Shown: positions 1-7,995, numbered from the stretch's first letter. The stretch is DNA of 39,400 nucleotides from CAIKZJ01 sp041675325 (GCA_041675325.1 JBAYUG010000021.1:1-39400); one strand, 5' to 3'. Numbers and translations are program-made. Notes: generated by a model from the letters alone, not told the origin.

Positions 1-171
1 AGAATCAAGCATTACTTCTTAACTTACAAAGAAGCACCGGGAGCGGAAAAAAGAATTTGCGAAATCACTCACGTTTACGGCAGAGAAGAAGCGTGGGAAG
101 TTATATCAAGAAGTCATGTGGATTACATCTCAGAGTACGGAAGTTTGAATGAGCTGCTGATGAATAGGTAG
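1..171 (+). CDS. ppa: Inorganic pyrophosphatase, C-terminal part (partial)
   Basis: Frame 1 is open from the left edge to a TAG at 169-171 and gives the last 56 residues of a protein whose start lies outside the window. The segment KHYFLTYKEAPG, followed by VYGREEAWEVI, resembles the C-terminal helix region of class I soluble inorganic pyrophosphatases, which hydrolyse PPi to phosphate in the cytoplasm and pull biosynthetic reactions forward. The catalytic Asp cluster would lie upstream and cannot be seen, so the family call rests only on this tail. It is the only plus-strand gene before the minus-strand accessory block starting at 283, so it probably marks the conserved chromosomal flank of that island. 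Confidence 0.7.
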   Translation, partial: RIKHYFLTYKEAPGAEKRICEITHVYGREEAWEVISRSHVDYISEYGSLNELLMNR

Positions 172-282
172 GGGGGATTCCACTATTAATTTATACTAAT
201 TTTGAATTGATAAACTAATAAATATTATGAAAATTGACTTACTATGAAAATCAAATAATAAACGAATTTTTATGGTTGATAT

Positions 283-765
283 TTAATCAAAATAATTTGT
301 TCTAAATTCGTTAATATTTAATACTTCAATTGTGGCGTTATTAAGCACTCTGCTTATAATACTACGAGATTGTTCCAATAATTCGTCCTTAAAGATAAAA
401 ACGTATTTATTATATATAGGGATACCACTACCAAACAGTATAATTGTTGAATGTTTTATTTTATCTCTGCAATCACCATCACTTAAACTTTTAGTTCCAT
501 TACAATTTAATTTATAATCAATCAGCAACGAATGTACTTTATCGTCATTATCTATAACACATATAACCATATCCATCGATTTCATTTTTTTAATGTGAGT
601 ATTCCCTGAATTAGATTTTATTTTATCAAGGTTTAAAGCAACTTCGTCATTGAATGGCTGATGTGTACCGCCTTCATTATTAATAATTGTATTTATACTT
701 TCGAGATAACTTGGAAACATTTTACACAGAGGATGTTCTTCGGTTGATTGTTTGCAATACTTCAT
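283..765 (-). CDS. Small protein with PD-(D/E)XK-like signature, partner of ATPase
   Basis: A 160-residue protein of no family I recognise. It starts 3 bp after the stop of the ATPase gene (769-2148), so the two are almost certainly co-transcribed and translationally linked. The centre has an Asp followed by a hydrophobic strand (D65, MVICV), then another strand ending LLIDYKLN, which gives D83-x-K85. The order Asp, strand, (D/E)-x-K is that of PD-(D/E)XK nucleases, and E22 or E41 could supply an N-terminal acidic residue. Pairing a small nuclease with an AAA15/OLD-like ATPase is common in phage-defence modules. The nuclease reading is inference from a short motif, and the protein could instead be a regulator or toxin. 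It is very AT-rich. An ATG start is present with no clear Shine-Dalgarno. Confidence 0.72.
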   Translation of the reverse strand: MKYCKQSTEEHPLCKMFPSYLESINTIINNEGGTHQPFNDEVALNLDKIKSNSGNTHIKKMKSMDMVICVIDNDDKVHSLLIDYKLNCNGTKSLSDGDCRDKIKHSTIILFGSGIPIYNKYVFIFKDELLEQSRSIISRVLNNATIEVLNINEFRTNYFD

Positions 766-768
766 AAC

Positions 769-2148
769 TTATTCTTCAGTTGCACCATATTTATTTATAT
801 CATCTAAAGACGTATTAAAGGATTTGAAAATTTGTTCAATATTTGTCTCGAAAGGTTTAAAATCGAATTTGTATTTATCATTTTCTGTGGCTGAAGCGAA
901 ATAGAAATTAAGAGGGTTATTTTCTTCTCCTAATTCCTTTTTGGTAATATACTTTATAGCCATTACCATATCAGGGTTATGACTTCCAATTAAAAAATTA
1001 ACCTTGAGTTCTTTATGAAGCAGAACAATAAGTCTAGCATATTGTACAATCCATTCTGGATGTAAATGCGTTTCAGGCTCATCAATAATCAATAGTGTTT
1101 TGTCGTCTAAAAAACCGCTGTTATAAAGAATTTGCATTATACTAAAAGATTTCAAACCAGTAGCACAACTTAACAAATCAATAGAATAACCATCATTCCT
1201 TTTATACATAAATATATTATTATTGCTATCATAATTTGTCTCTCCATCAATAATCTCATCCTTCAACAAATTACTAATAGTACTTCTTTTAACATTATTT
1301 TCTTCCTTATTTTTAAGTAAATCATCCAAATCCTCCCAATGAGGAATATTATTAAGCCTAATATTATCAACACCTACAATCATAGGTGTATCAATATATA
1401 CAACTTTATTAATAGTCAAGAAATTAGATAATTTCTTATCTTTCCTATTTGTAATTAAAGTGCCATATTCATTGACATTGTAATTTTTTACATGTACCTC
1501 TTCAGTAAAATAACTACTTATAATTTTATCTAATATACTTATTGGCCTATTTTCGATGTTTTTATATGCTAATTTGAATTTATTCTTTATCTCTTCTTTA
1601 AGTTTTTCAAGTAATTTTGCTATCTCAATACTCTTGGTATTATTTTCCTTATCAAAAAATTCTTCTTTAAAGAATCTCTCTAATCTATAAAGTCTCCTAT
1701 TAAATATTTCATCTTTTGCTAATTCGTTTGGTAATTCACTAAGAGTTTTTATTAATAAATCAATTGCAGATAATATTCTGTTTTCTTTTTCCTTTAGGTC
1801 TGAATCACCATTAATTTCAAAAAGACGATTAAACTTAAATCTCATATTATACTCATCTTTATCAATATTTTTCCTATTTCTTATATTTTGTCTAACGTAA
1901 AAATCAATTTCGTGAGAAAATTCTTCCAAGAAATGCTGAATACTTAACAATTCGCTAAATAGGCTTTTAGCAACTATTTTATCAAAATCAATTGCAGATT
2001 TCAAAGTATGATAAAGTAACTTTGATATAGTACTTTTTCCACTGCCATTATTACCTGCCATAACTGTAATTCCATTCAGGATTATATCGGCAGAATTAAT
2101 AGCTCGGAAATCTTTTATATTAATCTCAAGTTTTGGTATGTTATCCAT
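769..2148 (-). CDS. AAA15/OLD-type ABC-class ATPase
   Basis: A 459-residue soluble P-loop ATPase. Walker A is GNNGSGKST at residues 32-40. A long insertion of about 250 residues is rich in Lys/Glu and probably helical or coiled coil. A signature-like SCATGLKS sits near 327-334. Walker B is LLIIDEPETHLHP at about 352-364, with D356 and E357, and the H-loop is GSHNP with H390. This arrangement is typical of the OLD/AAA15/RecF-like ABC ATPases that act as sensors or motors in anti-phage and plasmid-control systems such as PARIS AriA, Septu PtuA and Gabija GajA. No Toprim domain follows, so the effector is probably the adjoining 160-residue protein. The gap to the upstream HEPN gene is 241 bp with a hairpin in it, so the pair may be its own unit. 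Confidence 0.9.
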   Translation of the reverse strand: MDNIPKLEINIKDFRAINSADIILNGITVMAGNNGSGKSTISKLLYHTLKSAIDFDKIVAKSLFSELLSIQHFLEEFSHEIDFYVRQNIRNRKNIDKDEYNMRFKFNRLFEINGDSDLKEKENRILSAIDLLIKTLSELPNELAKDEIFNRRLYRLERFFKEEFFDKENNTKSIEIAKLLEKLKEEIKNKFKLAYKNIENRPISILDKIISSYFTEEVHVKNYNVNEYGTLITNRKDKKLSNFLTINKVVYIDTPMIVGVDNIRLNNIPHWEDLDDLLKNKEENNVKRSTISNLLKDEIIDGETNYDSNNNIFMYKRNDGYSIDLLSCATGLKSFSIMQILYNSGFLDDKTLLIIDEPETHLHPEWIVQYARLIVLLHKELKVNFLIGSHNPDMVMAIKYITKKELGEENNPLNFYFASATENDKYKFDFKPFETNIEQIFKSFNTSLDDINKYGATEE

Positions 2149-2344
2149 TTTCAGTCTTTAAAATTCAATTATTGAATTTTTTATTTTCTTTAATTTAGGT
2201 TATAAATAAAAATTAACACTAGATAGTTGTATTAAAATACTTGTATATAATCATTATTTCAATGTTTAAGATAAGTTCGTTTTTCTATAGTTATCTCTTT
2301 ATTACCCTGAATTATAAAAGATTAATAAAAATTCCAATTAAAAC

Positions 2345-2374
2345 ACAAATATCCCCTGTGAGCAGGAGGATATT
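2345..2374 (-). terminator. Hairpin after the HEPN gene, left copy of a pair
   Basis: Read on the minus strand, AATATCCTCC and GGGGATATT can pair around a short loop and are followed by TTTGTGTTTT, so this may end transcription of the PIN-HEPN gene pair. The outer sequences (ACAAATATCC and AGGAGGATATT on the plus strand) also occur at 4685-4716, on the other side of the same two genes and in the same orientation. It may therefore be a repeat rather than a plain terminator. Confidence 0.45.
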
Positions 2375-2389
2375 AGTAAGATTTGGAAA

Positions 2390-3631
2390 TTATTTTAAAC
2401 TTTTACCAGGAAAAGGAAATTCTTTTAATTCTGGGGTTAGGTAATACATCATTAAACTACGTAACAATCTCATCATTTTATTCCGTTCATTAAATAATTC
2501 TGAAAGATCGAATTTTATATTAAAATTAAAATGGGTTAAATCATTTCTGTATTCCGATATTAGCCATTTCAATTCATTACTATTATTTGATGGTAAAAAA
2601 TCAAAAGATTCTAAATCAATTTCAGCTATATCACATGCATTAATAATTAATTTCTCTGGTGAGATTCTTGTCATCGGATTTACAATTATTTTTGAAATAG
2701 CTTCGAGAGCATAAAATGTATCTTTAAATTTTGGTTCGAAAATATCGAGTTCTTTAATAGTCAAGTAAGAATATATAACTCTTATAAATTTTTGCTTATG
2801 TTCTTCATTTAAAGCAAGGAATGATTCAATAATTTTGGAAACATTATCAGTATTAAAATAATTATTAAACTCAAGTTTGTCCTCTAATAAACAATCAATT
2901 CCACTTTTCTTTTTAGTATAACGATGATCAATGGTATGAATTACTTTATTATTTTCATCAAATATTCTTGCCTCAAATCCAAAACAATTTAATCTATGAA
3001 AAAGAATGAAAGAAAGAACAAGCATAACTTGCTCCATTAATTCTTTATAATTATCTAACAGTTTGTATATATCTTCATCTTTTGCTATATCAATTGTAAT
3101 CATTGGGAATAGCAATCTATGAAATATGGAATCAGGTTTTTCATGCTTTACAAGACTTATATTCTCATTGAATTTTATTTCAATATTTTTTACTAATAAT
3201 TTAAATTCATTGCTTATGAATTTCACAATATATTCTTCGGAATAACCCCAGCTGGCTTTTATATTTCTCGCTAATTTCGAAACATACGGGATATAATACG
3301 ACATTTCCAATTTTCTCTGCTCATCACCTTCCCATACAATTTGTGAGGTAGTTTCTTCAACGGAAAAACTTAAAGTATCTGGCTTGCCAAATATACTTGA
3401 ACCGGTAATTTTTCCTTTGACAAAAAATCCATCTCCAGCAAAAGTAAAATTTTCGTTTTTATCAAATTCATTGAGAAATTCGACAGGTATGTTCTGAACC
3501 TCAAATTTCCCAGTCATATTTTTATTTGAGAAAACGTCATATTGATATTCACCTCTAACATTTTCAAATGAATATCTATCTTCTACATTTAACTTACCAT
3601 TTAACTTTTGAGTTTTTATAAATTCTCGCAT
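2390..3631 (-). CDS. ApeA-like HEPN-domain protein (candidate defence RNase)
   Basis: A 413-residue cytoplasmic protein. The N-terminal ~110 residues are beta-rich and resemble the N-terminal domain of ApeA-type proteins. The middle is helical. The C-terminal part has YALEAISKI near residue 308 and then EYRNDLTHF, giving R362-N363-x3-H367. This is the R-x4-6-H motif of HEPN RNases in its RN-x-x-x-H variant. HEPN domains act as metal-independent RNases in abortive-infection and toxin systems, and ApeA is a characterised single-gene anti-phage protein of that kind. The gene starts 18 bp after the PIN-like nuclease gene and probably forms an operon with it. The HEPN motif is seen directly. The ApeA relationship is from memory of the family layout and needs a profile search. 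The upstream ATPase-type partner of some HEPN systems is not directly attached here. Confidence 0.8.
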   Translation of the reverse strand: MREFIKTQKLNGKLNVEDRYSFENVRGEYQYDVFSNKNMTGKFEVQNIPVEFLNEFDKNENFTFAGDGFFVKGKITGSSIFGKPDTLSFSVEETTSQIVWEGDEQRKLEMSYYIPYVSKLARNIKASWGYSEEYIVKFISNEFKLLVKNIEIKFNENISLVKHEKPDSIFHRLLFPMITIDIAKDEDIYKLLDNYKELMEQVMLVLSFILFHRLNCFGFEARIFDENNKVIHTIDHRYTKKKSGIDCLLEDKLEFNNYFNTDNVSKIIESFLALNEEHKQKFIRVIYSYLTIKELDIFEPKFKDTFYALEAISKIIVNPMTRISPEKLIINACDIAEIDLESFDFLPSNNSNELKWLISEYRNDLTHFNFNIKFDLSELFNERNKMMRLLRSLMMYYLTPELKEFPFPGKSLK

Positions 3632-3649
3632 TTATTTCATGTCATTTAA

Positions 3650-4609
3650 TTATAAATATTTCTTTAAATCATTAACATCATTCAAAACTATTGTATTGTA
3701 CTTCGAGTCCAATTGTTCTTGTTTAAGATGATGGCACCAAGAATTCTCAGTAATAACAATATCACAATATGGAACTGCTGTAGATAAAAACCCTATATCA
3801 TATACGTCATTTCGATGTACTTTCGTAGCTCTATCTCTAGCAAGAAGCATTTTTGCAAATACTTCAATTGAAGATATGCTATTAAAAAAACCGACAATTG
3901 ATTCCCTATCAGAAAGATATTTATCTGTAAATTCTTTTGAATTTATGCCTAGATTATTTAATTGGCTAATTAGTTCTCTTATTAAGGAATCAGAAAATAA
4001 ATCAATAATAACAAAATTAAAAGCTTCTTCTTTTGAAATAGATTGAATTTTTGCTTTTTTAGTTTCAAAGAAACTGACCATTGCTTCGTCCTCCGATGTC
4101 ATATCCTTGCTAATATCTTTAGGTATCATAATATTCATAAGATAAAGAAAAGATTCCTCATCGAATAATTTATTCATAATTCCATTTTCTACAGCTTTGA
4201 AATTATCTGGGAAAGTTAAATTTGTACCAAAAGCAAAAGGGATTCCTTTTTGCTCGACAATATTTCTATTAATATTAATTCTTCCAATTTGCAATTCCTC
4301 TTTATCAAGAATGGAGTTCAATATTTCATAGCCTCTAATACTATATAAAGGAAGTATCGAATAATTTCTAGTTATAGAATGAAGGAATTTTGATAAACGT
4401 TCTTTCCTCCCAGTATCAGTAACTTTTGCGGTTTCAACAACATGCAAACATGACAAGGGAACAATAACTTTTCCCTCCTCAATATTCTTTAACACTAACT
4501 CCAAAGTTTCTTGAAATATTTCTCCTCCATCTCTATTATTAAAAGCTTTAGCTAAATCTATTAATTTATTTTGATCTAGGTATATTCTTTTAGGATTATT
4601 TATAGACAT
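3650..4609 (-). CDS. PIN-like nuclease domain protein
   Basis: A 319-residue protein with the acidic layout of a PIN-like RNase. YLDQN near the N terminus gives D12, VVETAK gives E59, and a C-terminal block DVYDIGFLSTAVPYCDIVI gives D268, D271 and D283, followed by ITEN. PIN domains bind metal through three or four such acids and cut RNA. At 319 residues it is about twice the size of a VapC toxin, with a helical insertion between the acidic motifs, so it is more like the larger PIN-like proteins found in defence islands than a classic toxin. No antitoxin-like small gene precedes it. It is the first gene of a likely two-gene unit with the HEPN protein 18 bp downstream, so the unit would encode two candidate RNases. 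Target and trigger are unknown. Confidence 0.82.
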   Translation of the reverse strand: MSINNPKRIYLDQNKLIDLAKAFNNRDGGEIFQETLELVLKNIEEGKVIVPLSCLHVVETAKVTDTGRKERLSKFLHSITRNYSILPLYSIRGYEILNSILDKEELQIGRININRNIVEQKGIPFAFGTNLTFPDNFKAVENGIMNKLFDEESFLYLMNIMIPKDISKDMTSEDEAMVSFFETKKAKIQSISKEEAFNFVIIDLFSDSLIRELISQLNNLGINSKEFTDKYLSDRESIVGFFNSISSIEVFAKMLLARDRATKVHRNDVYDIGFLSTAVPYCDIVITENSWCHHLKQEQLDSKYNTIVLNDVNDLKKYL

Positions 4610-4684
4610 AATATTAAATAGTTTAATTTGTAATGATAGATTTCACATCAAATTACTCATTGTAATAATCTTTTTCCATATAAA

Positions 4685-4716
4685 ACAAATATCCTCCCCA
4701 GCCAAAGGAGGATATT
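4685..4716 (-). repeat. Perfect hairpin upstream of the PIN gene, right copy of a pair
   Basis: AATATCCTCC and GGAGGATATT form a 10-bp perfect stem with a loop of about 9 nt. On the minus strand the stem is followed by TTTGTTTTAT, so it could terminate transcription arriving from the remnant gene or the transposase. It shares its outer 10 and 11 bases and its orientation with the hairpin at 2345-2374, and the PIN and HEPN genes lie exactly between the two. Confidence 0.5.
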
Positions 4717-4744
4717 CGCCATTCAATCAATAAGGAGTTACCGC

Positions 4745-4969
4745 CTATTGCACAAATCTTTCTACCGGCTCGGTGAAATTATAGAGGCTGATTTTGTTTG
4801 CCTCGGGACTTGTTGCGGCGGATTTGAAAATGTATTTCTTTCCGCTGTGCAGTCCGGTGATTAAGCCCGATGCTTTTGAGAATGTTTTGCTTTGCCACTG
4901 AGCGTCAGGCGGCGGCTCGCTGCCATCTGTTTTCATTTCATAGTAAAGGATTATGTAGCCCTGTGCTCT
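4745..4969 (-). pseudogene. C-terminal remnant of a fibronectin-III-like surface protein
   Basis: The frame is open from a stop at 4970-4972 to a TAG before 4745 and reads GYIILYYEMKTDG, then SGLITGLHSGKKYIFKSAAT, then NFTEPVERFVQ. This looks like the last domain of a larger protein, probably a fibronectin type III-like beta sandwich (GL.SGKKY.FKSAA). There is no convincing own start: the only in-frame ATG falls within the domain. The reading frame is lost at the REP palindrome that starts at 4978, which suggests that the rest of the gene was deleted or displaced when the transposase and REP segment arrived. GC content is higher than that of the island genes to the left, so it is probably a scrap of the original chromosome. 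Confidence 0.55.
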
Positions 4970-4977
4970 TTACTATC

Positions 4978-5002
4978 CCTTCCCAAGCAGAGCTTGGGAA
5001 TG
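4978..5002 (+). repeat. REP palindrome, copy A (downstream of RAYT)
   Basis: A 25-nt imperfect palindrome with arms CCTTCCCAAGC and GCTTGGGAATG around an AGA loop, followed by AGGGG. It is in the same orientation as the array at 5621-5965 and is inverted relative to copy B 23 bp away. Confidence 0.85.
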
Positions 5003-5025
5003 AGGGGAAGCATTTTTTTTGCTCT

Positions 5026-5050
5026 CCTTCCCAAGCTCTGCTTGGGAAGG
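5026..5050 (-). repeat. REP palindrome, copy B (inverted)
   Basis: The exact reverse complement of the array core, with arms CCTTCCCAAGC and GCTTGGGAAGG and loop TCT. It lies 11 bp past the stop of the transposase gene. Copies A and B form an inverted pair of the kind called a BIME in enterobacteria. Confidence 0.87.
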
Positions 5051-5061
5051 CATTAATAATT

Positions 5062-5604
5062 TCAATTTTCATAATCCAAATCATCAATAATAATTCTTCC
5101 CGGCTTTCGTAAATAATAATCTCTTGCAGAACTATACTTATACTCCTCGATAGTGGCAGCCAGTCCCCTCTTCACAGGATTATAATGTATATAATCACTT
5201 TTCTGAACATACATGCTTTCTGACGTAATTGCTTTCGGCTTGAATCCTTCCTGCCACACTTGATACGTGGTATCTGTTTTATATTCTTTCTTACACTGCA
5301 TGAACTGTTTTAGAATAGAAATGTTATTTTCTTTCTCATAAACTTCAATTATGCGTTTAGCAGTGTATGATTTAATCGATTGAACAGCCGTGACCAGTTT
5401 ATCACAAACACAAATCAGGTGAAAATGTTCCGGCATAATAACGTAGTCGAGAATTTTGAATTGCTTATTCTTTTGTGTGAAGATAAGCGAATCTATCAGG
5501 GCATTGAGGTTATGTTTATTTTTGAATACGGGAATCCAGTTGACGATTGTTGAGGTAATGAAGTAAGGGCATTCTTTATCTTTGACTTTGTATGTTGTCC
5601 TCAT
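5062..5604 (-). CDS. REP-associated tyrosine transposase (RAYT, Y1/HUH family)
   Basis: A 180-residue protein of the IS200/IS605-related Y1 transposase superfamily. The HUH metal-binding motif is H60-F61-H62 within VIMPEHFHLI. The C-terminal segment WQEGFKP followed by YIHYNPVKRGL at about 138-148 is the conserved block of REP-associated transposases, and the catalytic Tyr is expected among the tyrosines around this part. Family members nick single-stranded DNA at palindromic REP sequences. They are usually single-copy and non-autonomous. The gene is bracketed by REP palindromes: an inverted pair beyond the stop and an array immediately upstream of the ATG. The first ~12 codons and 16 bp upstream of the start are themselves copied inside that array. 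The length is normal for the family and no frameshift is seen, so it may be active. Confidence 0.92.
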   Translation of the reverse strand: MRTTYKVKDKECPYFITSTIVNWIPVFKNKHNLNALIDSLIFTQKNKQFKILDYVIMPEHFHLICVCDKLVTAVQSIKSYTAKRIIEVYEKENNISILKQFMQCKKEYKTDTTYQVWQEGFKPKAITSESMYVQKSDYIHYNPVKRGLAATIEEYKYSSARDYYLRKPGRIIIDDLDYEN

Positions 5605-5620
5605 ATACTTTTCCTTTTCC

Positions 5621-5965
5621 CCTTCCCAAGCAGAGCTTGGGAAGGAGGGGAAGGGTAATCTTTATCTTTGACTTTGTTTGTAGTCCTCATATACTTTTCC
5701 TATTACCCTTCCCAAGCAGAGCTTGGGAAGGAGGGGAAGGGTATTCTTTATCTTTGACTTTGTATATTGTTCTCATATACTTTTCCTTTTCCCCTTCCCA
5801 AGCAGAGCTTGGGAAGGAGGGTAAAGGTTATTATTTATATTTGACTTTGTGTATTGTCCTCATTTGCTTTTCTTTTCTCCTTCCCAAGCAGAGCTTGGGA
5901 AGGAGGGTAAGGGTAATCTTTATTTTCTATTTCCTTTTCCCCTTCCCAAGCGGAGCTTGGAAAGG
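5621..5965 (+). repeat. REP array, 86-bp period, carrying copies of the RAYT gene start
   Basis: Five REP cores (CCTTCCCAAGC, loop AGA, GCTTGGGAAGG) start at 5621, 5707, 5793, 5879 and 5941. The first four are exactly 86 bp apart, and the last interval is 62 bp after a 24-bp loss. Each 86-bp unit is about 32 bp of REP plus about 54 bp that match the RAYT gene start and its upstream region (5567-5620). On the minus strand each of the first three spacers therefore carries an ATG and codons for MRTxxKVKxK before running into a stop or the REP. The fifth core has changes in both arms (CGGAGC, GGAAAGG). The array ends 26 bp past the dnaK stop. Confidence 0.93.
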
Positions 5966-5991
5966 GGGGGAAAGACTATACTATTTTGATT

Positions 5992-7935
5992 TTACTTCTT
6001 ATCGTCAACAACTTCAAAGTCGGCGTTTTCTACGTTGCCGTCATCTTTCTTCTGCTCGCCTGCTGACTGCTGCTCGGCACCGGGATTCGGTCCCTGCTCT
6101 GCACCGGGCTGCGATTTAGCCTGAGAGTACATCTTTGATGATGCTTCGTTCCAGACTGTGTTGTACTGTTCGATTGCTGATTTCAGCTCCGACGAATTAT
6201 TTGTTTTCACTGATTCTTTAAGTCTGTCGATAGCTGCCTGAATCTTCGAGCGTGTTTCCTGATCGAGCTTGCCTTCGAATTCCTTGAGCTGCTTTTCGCC
6301 TTGAAAGATCATGGAGTCCGCCTGATTCTTCAGGTCAATTTCTTCCTTCTTCTGCTTATCTTCTGCTTCATGCTCCTTTGCATCCTTTTTCATCTTTTCG
6401 ATTTCCTTATCAGTCAAGCCTGACGAATGTGTTATCTTAATATCCTGCGACTTGCCCGTTCCGAGGTCTTTTGCGGCAACATTAAGAATGCCGTTAGCAT
6501 CGATATCGAACGTAACTTCAATCTGCGGAATGCCGCGGGGTGAAGGAGGAATTCCATCGAGATGAAATCTTCCGAGTGTTCTGTTATCGGCTGCCATAGG
6601 ACGTTCGCCCTGGAGCACATGAATTTCAACTGACGGCTGATTATCGGCTGCTGTCGAGAAAGTCTGTGACTTCTTCGAAGGAATTGTTGTATTCGCATCA
6701 ATCAACTTTGTCATAACACCGCCGAGTGTTTCGATACCGAGTGAAAGCGGAGTGACGTCGAGCAAGAGAACGTCGTGCACATCGCCTGCAAGAACGCCGC
6801 CCTGAATTGCTGCACCGATTGCAACAACTTCATCCGGGTTTACACCTTTGTGAGGCTCTTTGCCAAACACACGTTTGACAGTTTCCTGAACTGAAGGAAT
6901 ACGTGTCGAGCCACCGACAAGAATAACTTCGTCCAAATCGTTAATGCTTAGTCCTGAATCCTTAATTGCTTTCTGGCAAGGACCGACTGTTCTTTCAACA
7001 AGGTCGGCAACGAGTGATTCAAACTTTGCCCTTGTGATAGTTTCAACTAAAAACTTTGGACCGTCAGCAGTTGCAGTAATATACGGCAGATTCACTTCAG
7101 TCTGCGGAGTTGATGAAAGCTGTTTCTTGGCGCTTTCGGCTGCTTCTTTAAGTCTCTGCAATGCCATCGGGTCTTTTCTTAAATCAATACCTTCCTTTTT
7201 CTGGAATTCGTCCGCAAGATAATCCATCAGTCTCTGGTCAAAGTCATCACCGCCAAGGTGACCGTCGCCGTTAGTTGACTTAACTTCAAACACACCATCA
7301 CCGAGTTCAAGAATTGAAATATCAAACGTACCGCCGCCAAGGTCATAAACTGCTACCTTGTGATTCTTCTTGCTTTTATCGAGACCGTAAGCAAGAGCTG
7401 CTGCAGTAGGCTCATTAATAATTCTCTTTACATCGAGACCTGCAATCTTACCCGCATCCTTCGTTGCCTGTCTTTGCGCATCGTTGAAGTAAGCCGGCAC
7501 AGTGATAACAGCTTCAGTAACGGGCTGACCGAGATAATCTTCAGCAGTCTTCTTCATCTTCTGAAGAACCATTGCTGAAATTTCAGGAGGAGAATAAACT
7601 CTCATCTGATTAGTTGATTTATCTTCTACTTCAACACGAGCTACATCGTTATCGCCTCTTATTACTTTATAAGGCACTTCACTGATTTCAGTACCAACCT
7701 CATCGAACCTTCTGCCCATAAATCTTTTAATTGAGAAGATTGTATTGGTAGGATTCGTCACAGCCTGACGCTTTGCCGCATCTCCCACAAGTCTTTCTCC
7801 CGTCTTTGAAAATGCAACTACAGACGGAGTAGTTCTCATACCCTCTGCGTTTGGTATTACAACAGGGTCATTACCTTCCATCACAGCCACGCAAGAGTTG
7901 GTAGTTCCCAAGTCGATTCCTATAATTTTTCCCAT
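5992..7935 (-). CDS. dnaK: Chaperone protein DnaK (Hsp70)
   Basis: A 647-residue Hsp70 of normal length. The N terminus IIGIDLGTTNSCVAVM is the phosphate-1 motif of the actin-like ATPase domain. VYDLGGGTFDISIL (phosphate 2) and ILVGGSTRIPSVQ (adenosine) are present, followed by the linker DVLLLDVTPLSLGIET and the substrate-binding domain. The tail is helical, then Gln/Gly-rich, and ends FEVVDDKK. DnaK refolds or protects client proteins with DnaJ and GrpE, which are not in the window but may lie beyond hrcA at the right edge. It is 85 bp downstream of hsp20 with a hairpin between them. A weak AAAGGA lies about 10 nt before the ATG. I looked for a CIRCE operator (TTAGCACTC-N9-GAGTGCTAA) upstream and did not find one. 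The REP array begins just past the stop codon and may affect the mRNA 3' end. Confidence 0.98.
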   Translation of the reverse strand: MGKIIGIDLGTTNSCVAVMEGNDPVVIPNAEGMRTTPSVVAFSKTGERLVGDAAKRQAVTNPTNTIFSIKRFMGRRFDEVGTEISEVPYKVIRGDNDVARVEVEDKSTNQMRVYSPPEISAMVLQKMKKTAEDYLGQPVTEAVITVPAYFNDAQRQATKDAGKIAGLDVKRIINEPTAAALAYGLDKSKKNHKVAVYDLGGGTFDISILELGDGVFEVKSTNGDGHLGGDDFDQRLMDYLADEFQKKEGIDLRKDPMALQRLKEAAESAKKQLSSTPQTEVNLPYITATADGPKFLVETITRAKFESLVADLVERTVGPCQKAIKDSGLSINDLDEVILVGGSTRIPSVQETVKRVFGKEPHKGVNPDEVVAIGAAIQGGVLAGDVHDVLLLDVTPLSLGIETLGGVMTKLIDANTTIPSKKSQTFSTAADNQPSVEIHVLQGERPMAADNRTLGRFHLDGIPPSPRGIPQIEVTFDIDANGILNVAAKDLGTGKSQDIKITHSSGLTDKEIEKMKKDAKEHEAEDKQKKEEIDLKNQADSMIFQGEKQLKEFEGKLDQETRSKIQAAIDRLKESVKTNNSSELKSAIEQYNTVWNEASSKMYSQAKSQPGAEQGPNPGAEQQSAGEQKKDDGNVENADFEVVDDKK

Positions 7936-7957
7936 TTTAAAAAATCCTTTCTTTTGT

Positions 7958-7994
7958 AAGAAAACTACCTGCCGTTTAGAACAGGTAGTTTCTT
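7958..7994 (-). terminator. Hairpin between hsp20 and dnaK
   Basis: AACTACCTG and CAGGTAGTT form a 9-bp perfect stem around a 10-nt loop. It extends with AAGA and TCTT on the outside and is followed on the minus strand by a T-rich stretch. It lies after the hsp20 stop and before the dnaK start, so it is best read as an attenuating terminator or RNA-processing hairpin that separates the two heat-shock genes. An operator role is possible because the arms are symmetric. Confidence 0.6.
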
Positions 7995-7995
7995 G

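Noticed and set aside
334..343. TTAAGCACTC resembling half of a CIRCE operator
   Set aside because: It lies inside the 160-residue ORF with no GAGTGCTAA partner and no heat-shock gene next to it.
5621..5965. CRISPR array
   Set aside because: The spacers are near-identical copies of each other and of the RAYT gene start, and there are no cas genes. The repeats are palindromic REP units.
5592..6119. Plus-strand open frame of 175 codons with a repeating LPFPSRAWEGGEG pattern
   Set aside because: It is the REP array read in one frame, running into the antisense of dnaK. The pattern is a product of the palindromes, not a protein.
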